A stretch of 64,000 nt of DNA. Origin: Cryptomeria japonica (lineage: Eukaryota > Streptophyta > Pinopsida > Cupressales > Cupressaceae). Each line of letters starts with the position of its first letter. The stretch's first letter is position 1. A program made the translations under genes and the position numbers. The notes beneath the pieces are model-generated. The model was not told the DNA's origin, did not search any database, and worked only from the letters and a program-made list of their open reading frames with translations. Where the stretch lies: contig NC_081406.1 of assembly GCF_030272615.1 (NCBI RefSeq), positions 138,905,361-138,969,360 of the forward strand, read 5' to 3'. This document shows positions 1 to 12,000 of this stretch, one piece after another.

Positions 1-521
1 CGATGGAATCGTTGTCGAGAGAATGTTGACAAAGATGTTGTGTTCAAGCTCTTGAAGCTATCCCTTAAAATAATCAATCTCCTCAGACTCCGACAATTGA
101 CATGATTCCCTTTTCTCCTAAGAAAGATGTTTAACCAACATCTCCAAATCATAAGTTGCATAAAACATGTGATGGTTTTACTCCTATTCATGTTCTTGCT
201 CCTCTTTCTCTAAACATTGATGAATAAATGGGTGAAAATGTTATTCATAATGGAAATACAACTCCTAATTCTTCTGACAATGAGTATGAGTATGTTGATA
301 TGGACAAACATTTATTGGATGAGTTTTCACAAACCCTAATCCTAGCTCGTAGAATCGAACAAAGTGACTTACAACATGAGCATAGCCCTTGTTTGGATCT
401 TGTGATAGCTCCATCTACCGTGCTCGATGCGGCTCCTTTGGCATGTTGCTCACCTTCTTGAAATAGTGATTAACAAGATTGAGAGACGGATGTCATGCTA
501 GACTAGAAATATTAGCACTGT

Positions 522-524
<3 letters not shown>

Positions 525-552
<28 letters not shown>
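525..552. repeat. (TC)14 microsatellite
   Basis: Uninterrupted TC dinucleotide run of 28 bases inside the 3' region of the first LTR element. Confidence 0.95.
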
Positions 553-1254
553 CTTTCTTTCTCTTTTTTAACCATTCTTCTATGTGTACCCCTGTTCTTC
601 TATTGTTTCCTTAATGTCTACCTAGGGATGATGCAAAGCAATGAGATCTTTTCTTGGTCTCTTTCATGTTGACTCAAAAGACATCCTCTCTTCCCTTTCT
701 TCTAAGGTAGTGTCCTCATTTGGGGAATGAAGATTATTATATACATATACATACATGATATACATGAGTTATCATACAACATACTGACCCGGAAAGATAC
801 ACTACCTCATGTTTCGTATTCATTATCCTTGGGTTTATACCTCGACTGGGGTCTATATCCTTGCAATAACATGCTCCCTTTCTTCTCTCTCTCTTGGGTG
901 TATCCTACCTTAAAGCAACCTCTCTCGATAAGGCACGTGTGATCACTTTAACATGGGGGCATACACTCTACTCATACTTTCCTTCTTATGATACTTAGAA
1001 TTACTTAGTGAACTTTTTTTTTCTTTGTAATCTTTTGTATCCTTTCTTTCATGACTCATAGTGAAGGGAAATTTGCTACTTGTAGTCATGGTTCTCCCCT
1101 TCTCGATCTTCCCTTTTACTTTGTCAATCAAATTTGTAAGATCCTAAGTCCACTGGGAGCTTGGCGTATCTTGCCTCCTTGACATGGTGAAAGTCTTTCA
1201 ATCTTGTTTCCTTGAACTTTACCGATAGTAATGGCATATTCTTATACTCTCACT

Positions 1255-1269
1255 AAAGTGGGGGCTAAA
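1255..1269 (+). other. Polypurine tract (plus-strand primer)
   Basis: AAAGTGGGGGCTAAA lies directly before the TG that opens the LTR at 1270. This is the position and composition of the primer for plus-strand DNA synthesis in LTR elements. Confidence 0.7.
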
Positions 1270-2455
1270 TGTAGTGTCATAAAATTGTGACCCTAGCAAT
1301 TTTCAACTACATTAGGGTCCTCATGCATGCAAGTTCAAATCCTCTAGCTTGATCAGAGACCAAAGATTTCTCATCTTGCAGAAACAACTTCTTCCTTGGC
1401 CTCTGTATCACCCCATTTGCACTCTGCCCTGGAGAAAGGGGCAGGATAGAGGAGTGGCACCCCTATCCCTGCCCTATTTTGGGGCAAGACCCTTCCTAGG
1501 GTTGCATTGTTGGTTGTGCCTCGAGCGGGAAACTCCCCCAATGTCATCCCATGATGAAATTCAAAATCCACCAAACATGTATTTTAGGGGCATTTGTCCT
1601 CTCATTTGCATAAGTGGAGTTCAATAAGTTGAAGAGGTTGAAGTTGGATGTGTTCAAGTTGCACAAGCGATCAAGCATTCTTTTCCAGCATTGAGCATTC
1701 TCAAGTCTCCCTTCAAGGCTAGGTGTTGTATTCAAGTCAAGGATTCAACCATTGAAGAGAAGATTAATGTCAACATTCAATTCCACACAAGAATTTCTAT
1801 CAACATTGCCACTACAACCTCCCTTGAGGTGATTTATAATTCAGTATTTCATTTACATCTACTTGCAAGTACTTTATTTCATTACTTGGTTAATTCCAAA
1901 ATTGGGGTTTCACCTAAAGGCAAACCCCCAATCCCAACCCATTTTCCTCTCTTTTCTATGTGTAGGTTGTAGGTGCACAACTATACTTTCAGATTTGGGT
2001 TCCATTTGCAGAGGCGGAAAAACCCTTTTCATTTCATGGATTTTTCGGAGGACCAGTACATTCCCGCCACGGTATTGGCAATTTTTCTTCAAATTCAAAG
2101 GGCGACTTCATCTCGACATTTTACTACCAGATCCGGGTGCATAGCTTCATCCCATATTCTAATCTCAAGTTATAATCGATTCTTTGTCACTTTTGCACTA
2201 CATAATTCAATCAATTTCCTTTCTAAATAAAACAAGAAAGAGGGGATCAATTTAGCATTCCCAATTCATTCAGAATTCAATCTACCATCTTTGTGTGGAG
2301 AGATTGAATCGAGTGAATTATCCTCTCCTCTTTCTAATGTAATGGTGAAAAGTGCTTGAATCATAATCAATAGTGAAACTCTCATCTCTCTTTGAGGGAA
2401 AGGGTAGTTTCCTTCTTGATTTATTGCTCACCATTTTCCCACCATTACAACAACA
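1270..2455 (+). repeat. Ty3-type 3' LTR (about 1.19 kb)
   Basis: Starts TGTAGTGTCATAAAATTG after a polypurine tract and ends near CAACAACA at 2455, where recognisable RNase H coding sequence of another element begins. The start resembles that of the LTR ending at 51895 on the other strand (TATAGTGTCCTAAATTG), and the lengths match (about 1.19 kb), so the two elements probably belong to one family. The right boundary is good to about 10 bases. The partner LTR and target duplication are outside the window. Confidence 0.65.
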
Positions 2456-2465
2456 TTGTCATGGT

Positions 2466-4170
2466 GTTACCCTAGAAAGATGTAGATCAAAAGGGTGAGC
2501 ACCTGATAGCCTTCCATTCCAAAACACTAAAGGAGTATGAGGCTAAGTACATATTTGTTGGAAAATAAGCCCTGGCCATTGGCAAAGGCCTCAAAAAATT
2601 TGTGGCATTTCATTGCATGCAATAAGACCACTGTATATGTTTCTCATCCTTTAGTCAGAGAGTATATAATGGAAGGTGATATTATGGAGAAAAGTGATAA
2701 CTGGATTACCAAGATCTTAGAGTATGACATTGATGCTAGGCCTACTAAGTCAATCCGCGGAAAGAGCCTCTGTGAATACACAGCCTAGGAGTCTAACGCT
2801 CAAGAAGGATAGACTACTACGAAGGAAGTTGTGATGGTTGCCTTTGGGCTGATGAAAGCATGTTGGGTTGAGGACTGAAAACATTTCATGATGACCGAAA
2901 TCTTCCCAGTTGAGGTTCCCCCTGAAAAGAAGAGATTCTACAAGATGCAAAATAGCGAATACTGCTTAGTTGAAGGGGTTCTTTTTAGAAGAAATTTTGA
3001 TGAGATTATGCTCTGCTATGTAGACAAAGATCAAGCCCATAAGATCTTACATGAATTCCATCATGGACTCTCGAGGGGCCACTATTCGACGCAAACCACT
3101 ATCATCAAGACTACCCATCCTGGGTATTTCTGGTCTTCGATGTTTAAATATGCACATGCTCTGGTGAGGGAATGCAAGGAATGCCAATATTATAGTGGTA
3201 AATGTAGGAATACAACAATGCCACTCAGGCTAATAGTGGTGGAAGAGCCCTTTGCTCAGTGGGGTCTGGATTTCATAGGGATGATTAATCCACCAAGCTT
3301 AGTCGGACATAAGTGGATCCTTACTGTCACTACCTACTTCACTAGATGGTCTGAAGTTGTACCCCTAAGGAATGCAATGGAAATAGAAATACTAGCATTT
3401 CTAGAGGAGCTAGTATGCCGGTATGGTCTGCCAAAGACCATAATATCGGATAATGCATGAGAATTCATATGTTCTTGAGTAACTTAATTTTCTCTTAGCC
3501 AAGGTACCTATCTGAAGACTTCCTCAAATAACTATCCACATGGAAGTGGCCTAGCCAAGTCTACCAACAAGAACCTAATAAGACTCATTAAAAGGATTGG
3601 ATCTTAATACAAAAGGGAGTGACATCACCACCTAAGAAGTGCATTATGGGCAGAACAAATCATTACGGAAAAGACACCTTATTTCCCATATCAATGGAGA
3701 TCCTCATCTTGTAGATCCTCAAGTCCATTGAGGTGGCCAAAAATGAGCCCATGGAAGTAAGGTTGGCGGAACTTATGGAATTAGAAGGGGCAAGGGAAGA
3801 AGCATTTGAATCACTTCAAAACCACCAACAAACCATCAAGAGGTGGTTTGACAACAAGAAGAGTTCTGACCCAGGGCTCAAGTAGGGTGATCTTGTTTTG
3901 AAATATAATGAGAGGGTAGCCAGGCTAGGTCAGCACACAAAGTTTGATAGCTTATGGGAGGGACCCTTCCGCATAACCAATTGCAAGGGGTTTAATGCAT
4001 TCGACCTCAAGAACATGCAAGGAGAGCCTCTCAAAATCCCATTTAACGGGTTTCATCTTAAACCTTTCTACCAAAGCTTTAGCTTTCCCAATATAAATAA
4101 TGTATTTTTAGTGTGCCTTTATTTTTTTAATTATGACTCTTCATGCATTGTAAGGAACAAAAAGTAAACC
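2466..4170 (+). pseudogene. Ty3/Gypsy pol remnant: RNase H end, integrase
   Basis: Translated pieces give the end of an RT-linked RNase H (2480-2770), then the integrase zinc-binding region and catalytic core (2888-3460) with the WGLDFIG and SDNA motifs that hold the first two acidic catalytic residues. At 3523-3590 the third-residue motif reads GLAKSTNK where the family has G-x-AE-S, so the glutamate is now lysine (G-to-A). A GPF-type C-terminal domain follows at 3898-4090 (LWEGPFRI, NGFHLKPFY). Stops and frame changes fall at 2566, 2788, 3460 and 3470-3890. A later element lies upstream at 1-2455, so the RT half is missing. Dead. Confidence 0.85.
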
Positions 4171-5979
4171 ATAATATACATCATGAACAATCAAAAGAGA
4201 GTCATTATATTATATAATAGTATCTTTTGTACAATGCATTGAAAAGGCTTGTAGCCTGTAATTTTGGTATCAAGGTGGCATATTTTTAAAGTAGGGTGTG
4301 TAATCTTTTAATTATCTTCCTCATCCTCCTCATCCATGCGAAATTCAGAGTCATCATCTTCATCATCATCTTCCCCCATCCACTCATGGCTAGAATCGTT
4401 GTTAGATTCCTAGGGTATTGACACAAGCACTGGATGCAGAAGAATATGTGATGTCAGGATCCACAAGATGATGTAGTCTCAGAACTCAGTGTACAAAGTT
4501 GTGCCAGCTAGAGTAGACACTATCAGATGGAATTGGAGGAGAACTCCACAACACACTCTACACAAAGGTGATGAGTAGAAAATGACATAGTCTTTAAACT
4601 GCCTATAAGTGGATACCAGTCCACATCTTCTCCAAAGGAAATGAAGCACTACAAGTCCGAGGCCAAGGGAAGACCTCTGAAAGGAACAAAATATTCCACA
4701 ATGTCCTCAAGGCCACCTAGATACTCTAATGGGAAGAGTGTCTGAGTGAGATCCATCATTAGATGGTCATTCTTCCCAGCATCCAACAATGAGGTCATGA
4801 AGCGAGAGCAGATATCCATGTTGACATGGTATCTGTCTACGTCGTCAATAAAATCTTCCCCTAGAACCCATTTAATGGCAGCAATGATCAAAGGGTTTTT
4901 CCATCACGTCATGCCTTGCAACCTCTGGTCTAAAATGTTGCCTAAGAAAGAAACTTGTGCTTTGTTTTTGGTAAGCCTAACAAGAGTATCCATATCTTTA
5001 GAAACTCCTTCGTTAAGCTAGCTACTATGCAAAAGAATGTCTGAAAAGACATATTTATAGCTGATTTCCAGCTCTGAGTGATAAATAAAATTAAGAGTCT
5101 CAGGGCCTGAGAGTTGTGTATGTCTTGTTTGAAGCCTTGAAAAGAGAAGCCACGTACTCAAATGCCACATGTATCTTCAAGTACATCGCGCTTAAACCCA
5201 ATAATCTGCAGAACTATTTTGGCTCGTGTAAGCTTTATTGGCTGCGTATATTCTCCTTAATAAGGAGATATGTCTAGACAAGAAGATCATATCGAGTGGA
5301 TTAGAATGACGACATAGTGGGTTGACATCTTTCCAAAAAACGTAGATGGCAAAACTTCTTCCCATTTTAGCATTAATGTCGCCTGGAGAATGAGGTTGCA
5401 TATGTGTCGATAGACACCTATCATAAATGTACCCTTTTCACACATAAATCTAGGCATGCGATACATTTAAGGAAGAAAGCCTCAAAAGTGCATGCAATAT
5501 TTTCATTTTGCATCTCAGGGCCAAAGCCTTTTAGAAGTGTCAGAAAGCTTGTCTGCAAAGAAATAGAGATGGAAGCAAGGACTTCTAATCCTTCCCAAGG
5601 TGAGATGTGGGTAGACATGTACGGGGAAATTTCATATGCATCTCATGCCATGCCCCCAAAGCTTGAGTACCCTAAGACTAAGCCAAAATCAAAGACGTCC
5701 ACTTGCGATCTCATGGCGAGGATTGACTCATTTGAAGAGGTCATTGTGCCTGACCTGCGCAAGCAACCAAGATCCCTCAGAGAGGCCATGTGTGCAAGAA
5801 TGTTAAATCATCAGAATGAGCCACAATCTACGATGTTCAAATTCTGGAATGTGGCATTCCTCATTTCCTGGTTCCTATGGTTCCACATTGTCTAGAATTT
5901 GTGGCCACATGTGCAGATAGGTTTGTGCCAGACTCTCTTTTGATATAGGGCTCCTCTTTGCAGGTCATTATAACCCCAT
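4171..5979. other. Unassigned stretch, possible decayed ORF
   Basis: No recognised domain. It holds an acidic serine-rich stretch (4320-4390) and short frames on both strands: 4649-4891 minus, and 5404-5895 plus (163 codons, basic, contains EMEARTSNPSQGEMWVDMYG). It lies between the Ty3 integrase remnant and the Copia-1 insertion at 5980, and may be continuous with the decayed gene at 9047-12720 on the other side of that insertion. The frames on the two sides do not match after Copia-1 is subtracted, so a single ORF is not shown. Confidence 0.25.
5975..5979. repeat. Target-site duplication of Copia-1 (left copy, CCCAT)
   Basis: CCCAT here and at 9042-9046 directly flank the composite element 5980-9041. 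Five bases is the usual Ty1/Copia duplication, so the structure entered the genome as one unit. Confidence 0.7.
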
Positions 5980-6108
5980 TATAGGAGTTGAGAAATACAA
6001 CCCCACAGTAGCCTGAAGATCTTCTGCAAGCCGAATAACCTGTTACAAGGAGAAGCAATGAAGCAAAATCTTCAGGCTACTGTGGGGTTGTATTTCTCAA
6101 CTCCTATA
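5980..6108. repeat. Perfect 41-bp inverted repeat (LTR ends)
   Basis: Bases 5980-6020 and 6068-6108 are exact reverse complements (TATAGGAGTTGAG... against ...CTCAACTCCTATA), separated by 47 bases that continue the left, minus-oriented LTR. Both arms are the terminal part of the Copia-1 LTR. Confidence 0.95.
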
Positions 6109-6120
6109 TGGTATCAGAGC
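6109..6120 (+). other. Primer binding site (initiator tRNA-Met type)
   Basis: TGGTATCAGAGC directly follows the LTR tail. It is the standard plant Copia site complementary to the 3' end of initiator methionine tRNA. Confidence 0.9.
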
Positions 6121-7350
6121 ATAGATCTGCAGCTACCTGTTCCTGTATTTTGAGAATTTTGCATTTGAAGCAGATCTAGGGTTTTAGGCATTTTTTGTGT
6201 GCTCAGGGTTAAGGTTTTTTTTTCTGAGCACTTTGGGCCTAAACGGACCTCACCATCGTGCTCAGAAGGCCCAAAAACCCCTATAGTCATATAAAATTTT
6301 TCCATTTTTTACTCCTGAGCATCTGGGTGATTTTTTTTCTCCCCACCAGGCTGTACGACCCTGACACACAAATAAAAAAAAACAATTTTTTTTTTGCCTT
6401 TTTACGACATGCAGGCCAAATTTTTTATTTTTTAAAAAAAATTCGCACAAAAAAAATTAAAAAAAACCAGCAGAAAGGAGGGCGAAAAAAAAAAAATTTT
6501 GGGTTTCATTTTTTGGGCACTGGACCTGATTGTCCAGCACTGTACGACGCCTGCAGGCCAGTCTGGCCAGCCCTCTGGTCACCCCAGCCTCGCTAGTTGC
6601 AGCTTCTGGCCCCCGCCGCCGGTTACAAACTCCGACGCCCTCACCCGCTGGCTCCGGAAGCCCCCTCCGCTCAGTCCAATGCTACCACCTCTCCGCTCCA
6701 CTGCCCCCTCTGCCCGGCCAGTGCTCCGCTCAGCCCGGGCCGCACCACCTCTGCCTAGCCTGAACCACACCTCACCCAGATCACCACCAGCTCTCCTTCT
6801 CTAGTCTTTTTGAGAGGGAGTTGGTTTTTTGGGCCTAGATTGCGCATCCGGAGTCGGATTTTGGTGAACGAATAGGCGTCGGAAAGGCGATTCTGAGCTG
6901 GACCTCGTGGTGGTGGATTTTTTTCCTGAATCTACTGATTGACTATATTTTTTACCAGTCAAAGTCGGGCTTCTTTTTTTGCACTTCTGAAGCCGTAGAA
7001 TGGGCAAACAGACTCCATTTTTCAAAAACGAATAGGTGTTGGAAAGCTCTCAACATGCTCTATTCATATTTGTGATCGTTTTTCTCAAAATTTTCACCAG
7101 GTACATGAGATATCAGTTTGAAGTTTTTTTTCTTATGCACTACTTCCTTCTCAACAGTTTGTACTAGGGCTTGGGTTTATCTATTGTGGGGGGGTGTTTT
7201 TTCTCGCTTTCTATCATTTATATCAAAAATCAAGAACATCGAAACTCTCAAAACAAACAAACCCTTCTACATCTTCTGTCTATTATGAAAGATCACATAA
7301 TAAAAACAATCAACAAGCAGGTGCAGGTGCAGGGTTTTTTTTTTGTTCTC

Positions 7351-8000
7351 ATGGCAGATCCTTCAATTGAGTTGTTGACTTCACACAACTATCACACCTG
7401 GAAGCCCCACATCACGAGGCTTCTCAGGGCATGAGGGTTGTGGGCTTCTTTGGATGAGGTTCAACCAGTACTGCAACGTCCTTATGAGATTCTTATGCAT
7501 CGAAACAAGCTGGATGAGGCCATGGGTTTGATCTCTTTGCATGTCTCTGACAGTCTTCTATTTCACCTTGATGAGTTGCTTACTCCTTGTGATATGTGGT
7601 TGAAGTTTGATTCTCTCTTCGGGAGGGTCAATGAGATTTGGGCATTACAGATTGAGGTAGAGTTGACTTCTTTGTCACTTGATTCCTTTCCCACTATTGA
7701 GGATTTTTTGAACAAATTCAAGACTACTAGATCTATTCTTAAGGTATGTGGAAAGAAAAAGACTGATCAGAGTGCTATTCATATTTCCCGCAACTTGGTA
7801 GAGCATCAACAGACGAAGCACATTGAGCTTCACATGCATTTCATCCGTCAGTTGATTCAGGATGGTGTCTCATTCTGGAGTACATTCCCACTTCCGAGCA
7901 GGTTGCAGACATCTTCATGAAACCTTTTGCATTGCCGCACTATCTTCAGTTGCGCTCTATGCTTGGGGTGAAGGAAGTTGTCCTTGGGGGGTCTTTATGA
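7351..8000 (+). pseudogene. Copia-1 gag fused to the RNase H C-terminus
   Basis: The frame starts at ATG 7351 (MADPSIELLTSHNYHTWKP), a typical Copia Gag start with the NYxxW motif. A stop at 7432 replaces a likely Trp. Gag continues through a UBN2-type region (WASLDEVQ...LKVCGKKK) to about 7760, then passes without a frame break into the tail of RT/RNase H (QSAIHISRNL...TKHIELHMHFIRQL). A one-base shift near 7872 moves the rest to another frame (LEYIPTSEQVADIFMKPFALPHYLQLRSMLG), ending TGA at 7998-8000. About 3 kb (zinc knuckle, protease, integrase, RT core) is missing. The long leader 6121-7350 holds a GC-rich, proline-coding stretch (6530-6790) that I do not treat as a gene. Confidence 0.8.
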
Positions 8001-8211
8001 GGCCTTCCTTCCTTCTTCTTATTTCAGCATGTTCTTTTATTTCTTTTTGGAGAGGAGTTTTTTTCCACTGGGTTTTCTCCTTTGTCTCTGTTTCATAGAG
8101 ATTTCTGTGTATTTGGGTACCTGATCAGGCCTTGTTGCTCAGACCCATCTTTCATGCTTTCAGTAGTTGTTCTAGGTTTTAGCTTCTCCCTAAGTCTAGC
8201 TTAAGGGGGGG

Positions 8212-8577
8212 TGTTAGAGTAATTGGGTCTTTACTTGATTAATTAAACAATATTTGTTTAATTCTTTAAGTTCCCAATTATCTTTTTACACTTAAGCTAA
8301 CATTAGGTGCATATAATTAATTATTTTAATTAATTATTATGTGCAAGCATAGGGTTTTCCCTTTTTAGGGTTTATTGACCTATTAAAGGTTAATTTTTCT
8401 TTTTATTGTATTATCTTTTCATAATACTTTTTTGGTAAATTGGAGCTCTCATCTTTTGAGAATAGTTTTCTGTGTTTTGTATGTTCTTTAGATTTTGCTT
8501 CATTGCTTCTCCTTGTATTAGGTTATTTGTCTTGTAGAAGATATTCAGGCTACTGTGGGGTTGTATTTCTCAACTCC
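8212..8577 (+). repeat. Copia-1 inner LTR (plus orientation)
   Basis: Preceded by the polypurine tract TTAAGGGGGGG at 8201-8211. Starts TGTTAGAGTAATTGGG and ends CAACTCC. It is a near-identical reverse complement of 8685-9041. Confidence 0.85.
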
Positions 8578-8672
8578 AATCTGAGTCAGTGTAGCCAACA
8601 ATGTGAGGGTCCCCTGATGTGTAGTGAATGCCACTGATCGGAAGTCTACTTCTGGCTTTGTTTTCTGTCTTG

Positions 8673-8684
8673 GCTCTGATACCA
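8673..8684 (-). other. Primer binding site of the outer, minus-oriented unit
   Basis: Reverse complement reads TGGTATCAGAGC directly after the minus-strand LTR. The 95 bases that follow (8578-8672) differ from the leader after the plus-strand PBS at 6121, so the outer and inner units may come from different templates. Confidence 0.85.
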
Positions 8685-9041
8685 TATAGGAGTTGAGAAA
8701 TACAACCCCATAGTAGCCTGAAGATCTTCTACAAGCTGAATAACCTATTACAAGGAGAAGCAATGAAGCAAAATCTAAAAAACATATAAAACACAGAAAA
8801 CTATTCTCAAAAGATGAGAGCTCCAATTTACCAAAAAAGTATTGTGAAAAGATAATACAATGAAAAGAAAAATTAACCTTTAATAGGTCAATAAACCCTA
8901 AAAAGGGAAAACCCTAGGCTTGCACATAATAATTAATTATATGCACCTAATGTTAGCTTAAGTGTAAAAAGATAATTGGGAACTTAAAGAATTAAACAAA
9001 TATTGCTTAATTAATCAAGTAAAGACCCAATTACTCTAACA
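8685..9041 (-). repeat. Copia-1 outer 5' LTR (minus orientation)
   Basis: Complementary to 8212-8577 over its whole length with few differences; ends in CTCTAACA at 9041 just before the CCCAT duplication (9042-9046). Confidence 0.85.
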
Positions 9042-9046
9042 CCCAT

Positions 9047-12000
9047 AAGCTATTCAGGACATGCTGTGTTGTCCCATAATTGATAGCACATATATTTTTG
9101 ACAAAGATGCTATGGAATATTATTGGTAGTCTAGGCGAGACATTGTTCCCTTTTGTCAAGCCACGCTGAATTGGAGCTCGGTGGTTGAGCCTCCAAAGCT
9201 CCCTATGCCCTATAGTGACTTAAGGAAAGATGATCTTAAGGACATCATTTCAACCATCGTATTCCTATGCGGTCATGACAATGACTGGGAAATTACCGCT
9301 CCCATGATGGGGTTTATTTTCAAATGTCAGAAGCAGAAAGAACCATTCCATTTTGACTTCTCTAGTTTGATAGCTAGAGAAATGGTGAGGCAGTTGGCCA
9401 AGTTTGAGTAATCATGACGGTTTAGGTTTGCCTCATTCTTAGTTCATCTATTTGTAAACTATAGTGTCACTTTCTTTAGTCAATTCATACAATTGCTACT
9501 CATGACGAGCAAGGAAACGTGATGCCTGTGTCCACCTGGACACCAATATTGTTAGCCACCTATGACACATACCCATTTTTGGATTGTTTCTTGGCCCTCC
9601 GTCCTTCATGATTTTGGTGTTATCCCCAAGGATCCTCTTGCTTGATTATCTCAAATTCAGGTAAATTGGATGTGTAATGAACGCCCCCACTATGATTGGT
9701 TCTTGGGTAGAGATTTTTGTTTTATCCAGATGCATGGCTTTTCTGAAGAGCCATTCGGCTTGCCTACATATGTCACCGAGAGAACTGTGGCCCTTGAAAT
9801 ATTTTGGCAACTAGTGGAGGTTGAAAAAGATATAGGGTTGGGAAAACATGATACATCCATAACTGAAGACCACAAGGCTATTGGCCCTATCATTCTTGAG
9901 CGAAGGAGCATCATTGAGAAGGTCTTGACCTCCAAGCTAGTGCTACTCGCCTTGGTAGCAATTGGCGATTTATGGAGGTATGACTCGGATAGATGCTCAT
10001 CCAACAAATATAAAAAAATACCATTAAGCATGTAATAGAAGCTCGTGGGAGGGGTGCACCAACCCGCCAATGAATGACCGGAGCCTTTATGTGGGTCCTA
10101 GTGATTTTACCGTCACTGATCGCCCCCTATGGTTGAGTTTATACACTCCCTCGCAAAGGCACAACCTAGCTAAGCCTATTCCTCGGAAAATGTTGTAGGC
10201 CATGAGAGATGAGTTTTGGCCTAGAAAGAAGAGGGAGCATTTCTGGATCTACCGTCAAGAAACTCTACTAACTAGGGCTAATGTGGGAAATGATCCTTTG
10301 GACAGGATTTTTGAAGATGAATGGAAAATGCATGTTGGTGATGAAGAAGCGACAAGTGACAAATCCCCACGTGATGACTCATCCTCCGAGGAGGCTCAAC
10401 GACAAGAAGTGGAGGTTATAAGTGTAGAAGAGAAAGGTACCAAGGTTGACATTTCAATTCCTTTCACTAGCTCAGCTTAGAGGTCGTGTTCCCAACCTTC
10501 AAAAAGACCAGCTGAAAAATAGATCCCAGATCCCCCATCTAGGAAGAAACAAAACATAGGTTCTACAAAAAGGGGTTCGTCTTCTCAAGTTCCTGCAATT
10601 TCTTCAGCCTCTCAACAAATGATGATTTCCACGGTTTAGGTACACCCTATTTTTCCCTTCCTCTCTTCTCAATCTTTGGCTTCCTCAATGCCCCAAGTTG
10701 CACCTATGTCTGCTTAGGTCCCTATTGCTCTTACATTAGCACTCATTGAAATGTTAGTTGAACCCTAGGTTGCATCATTGTAGGCTACTTCTTTGCTCCC
10801 TACCCCTGATGTTGTTTTCCCTACAATGTTCTTCCTACTGATTTCTACTACAATGCCTGTTTTGCATAGGCTTGGTTTCAGAGAGTCCACTCCTTCCCCA
10901 AATGTCGATGCAACATCCACTGATCCAACTTTTTCAGGAGTCTCTCCCTTTGTCCCATTGTTCTCCCCAACCACACTAGCGCAACCTATTCAAACTAGCT
11001 TTGGTGGCCCCGTTTCCTCTTTCTAATATGTTGTCCCTCCTGGTTTAGCGTTTGTGGGTCAAGCTATTTCATCCCCGGATACTCATTATAAATAAGTCAC
11101 CTACTCTAAGACTGCATGTATTAACTGGGCTCACAAGAGGAAGGAGAAGGATGGTGCTAAGCTAGCCCAATCATATGTGCTAACACATTTCAACGAGAAG
11201 AATGGTAGTCCCTTCTTTGCAACCGTGTTCCCAAAGGTCAACAAGCTGAAGGACCAAATGAAGCCAGATGATTACTCCCTACATGTTGTTGAGGTTGATC
11301 TCATAAATGCTACTACAATGGATAAGGTAGAAATGATGGAAGAAAATTTGAAGGTTGTGCCTTCGGATTTCATCAAGAGTCGTCATCATCTAGACAAGAT
11401 GCAAGCAGAGCTCAGTCACGTCAAAGAATCCTTGGACCATCAAAGGAAGGAGGACAAGGCTATAAGCGTTAAAATTAACCATTTGTAGTGCATGCTAGCT
11501 CAAGCCAATTTTGAAAAAGAGGAGTTGCAAGGCGCCATGAGCAACGTGAGTTCTCATTTGAAAGGGAAAGAGGCGACAAGGAATGTGGCACTAAAGGGTT
11601 GGAAGAGAAAGAACAAGAAATACAATAGTTGAAAGCAGCTTCCAGAGATGCTACCCAGATTCAAACTTAGCAACGGGAAGAGGTTTGCCTAAGGGAATAA
11701 TACACTTGATAGTTGAGCAAGGCATAGGTCATGCTTTCTAAGGAGAGAGAAAAGTTTGAAATAGACACGCGCAAGATGCAGAGTATCCTGGAACAGACTT
11801 AGAAGAAATTCTAGGATACAAAGGGATTATTGCAGCAAGAGCAAGATCGCATAGCATGGCTTCAGGAAGCTTTTCAGGATAGAGGTACCGAAATCCTTGC
11901 TTTGGAACATCAAGTTGTTCATGAATAGGATAGATGTAAGGATATGCAAAATGAGATAACAATGAAGGACGATGAAATCGCGTGCTTATCTCATCTTCCC

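Larger units (their letters stand above)
1..1269 (+). mobile_element. 3' end of a Ty3-type LTR element (after integrase)
   Basis: This stretch ends in a polypurine tract directly followed by an LTR, so it is the downstream internal part of a plus-strand retrotransposon whose body lies outside the window. A short open frame at 228-461 (77 codons, acidic, no domain I recognise) may be the tail of its polyprotein; the rest is stop-rich. It contains a (TC)n run at 525-552. The assignment rests on the PPT/LTR junction, not on a conserved domain. Confidence 0.5.
5980..9041 (-). mobile_element. Copia-1: palindromic, internally deleted Ty1/Copia element
   Basis: Bounded by CCCAT duplications. The outer ends are minus-oriented: a full LTR at the right (8685-9041) with its PBS at 8673-8684, and a 91-base LTR tail at the left (5980-6070). 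Inside lies a plus-oriented unit: 41-base LTR tail (6068-6108), PBS (6109-6120), leader, truncated gag fused to the RNase H end (7351-8000), polypurine tract (8203-8211) and a full LTR (8212-8577). Protease, integrase and most of RT are absent. The arrangement resembles a product of self-integration or strand-switching reverse transcription; that mechanism is inference. Confidence 0.8.

Noticed and set aside
6499-6804. GC-rich proline-coding frames in the Copia-1 leader
   Set aside because: Overlapping open frames on both strands are a result of local GC content; no domain and no relation to the Gag frame.
8545-8826. 93-codon minus frame across the Copia-1 LTR and PBS
   Set aside because: Hydrophobic reading of LTR sequence, repeated in the other LTR copy; not a gene.
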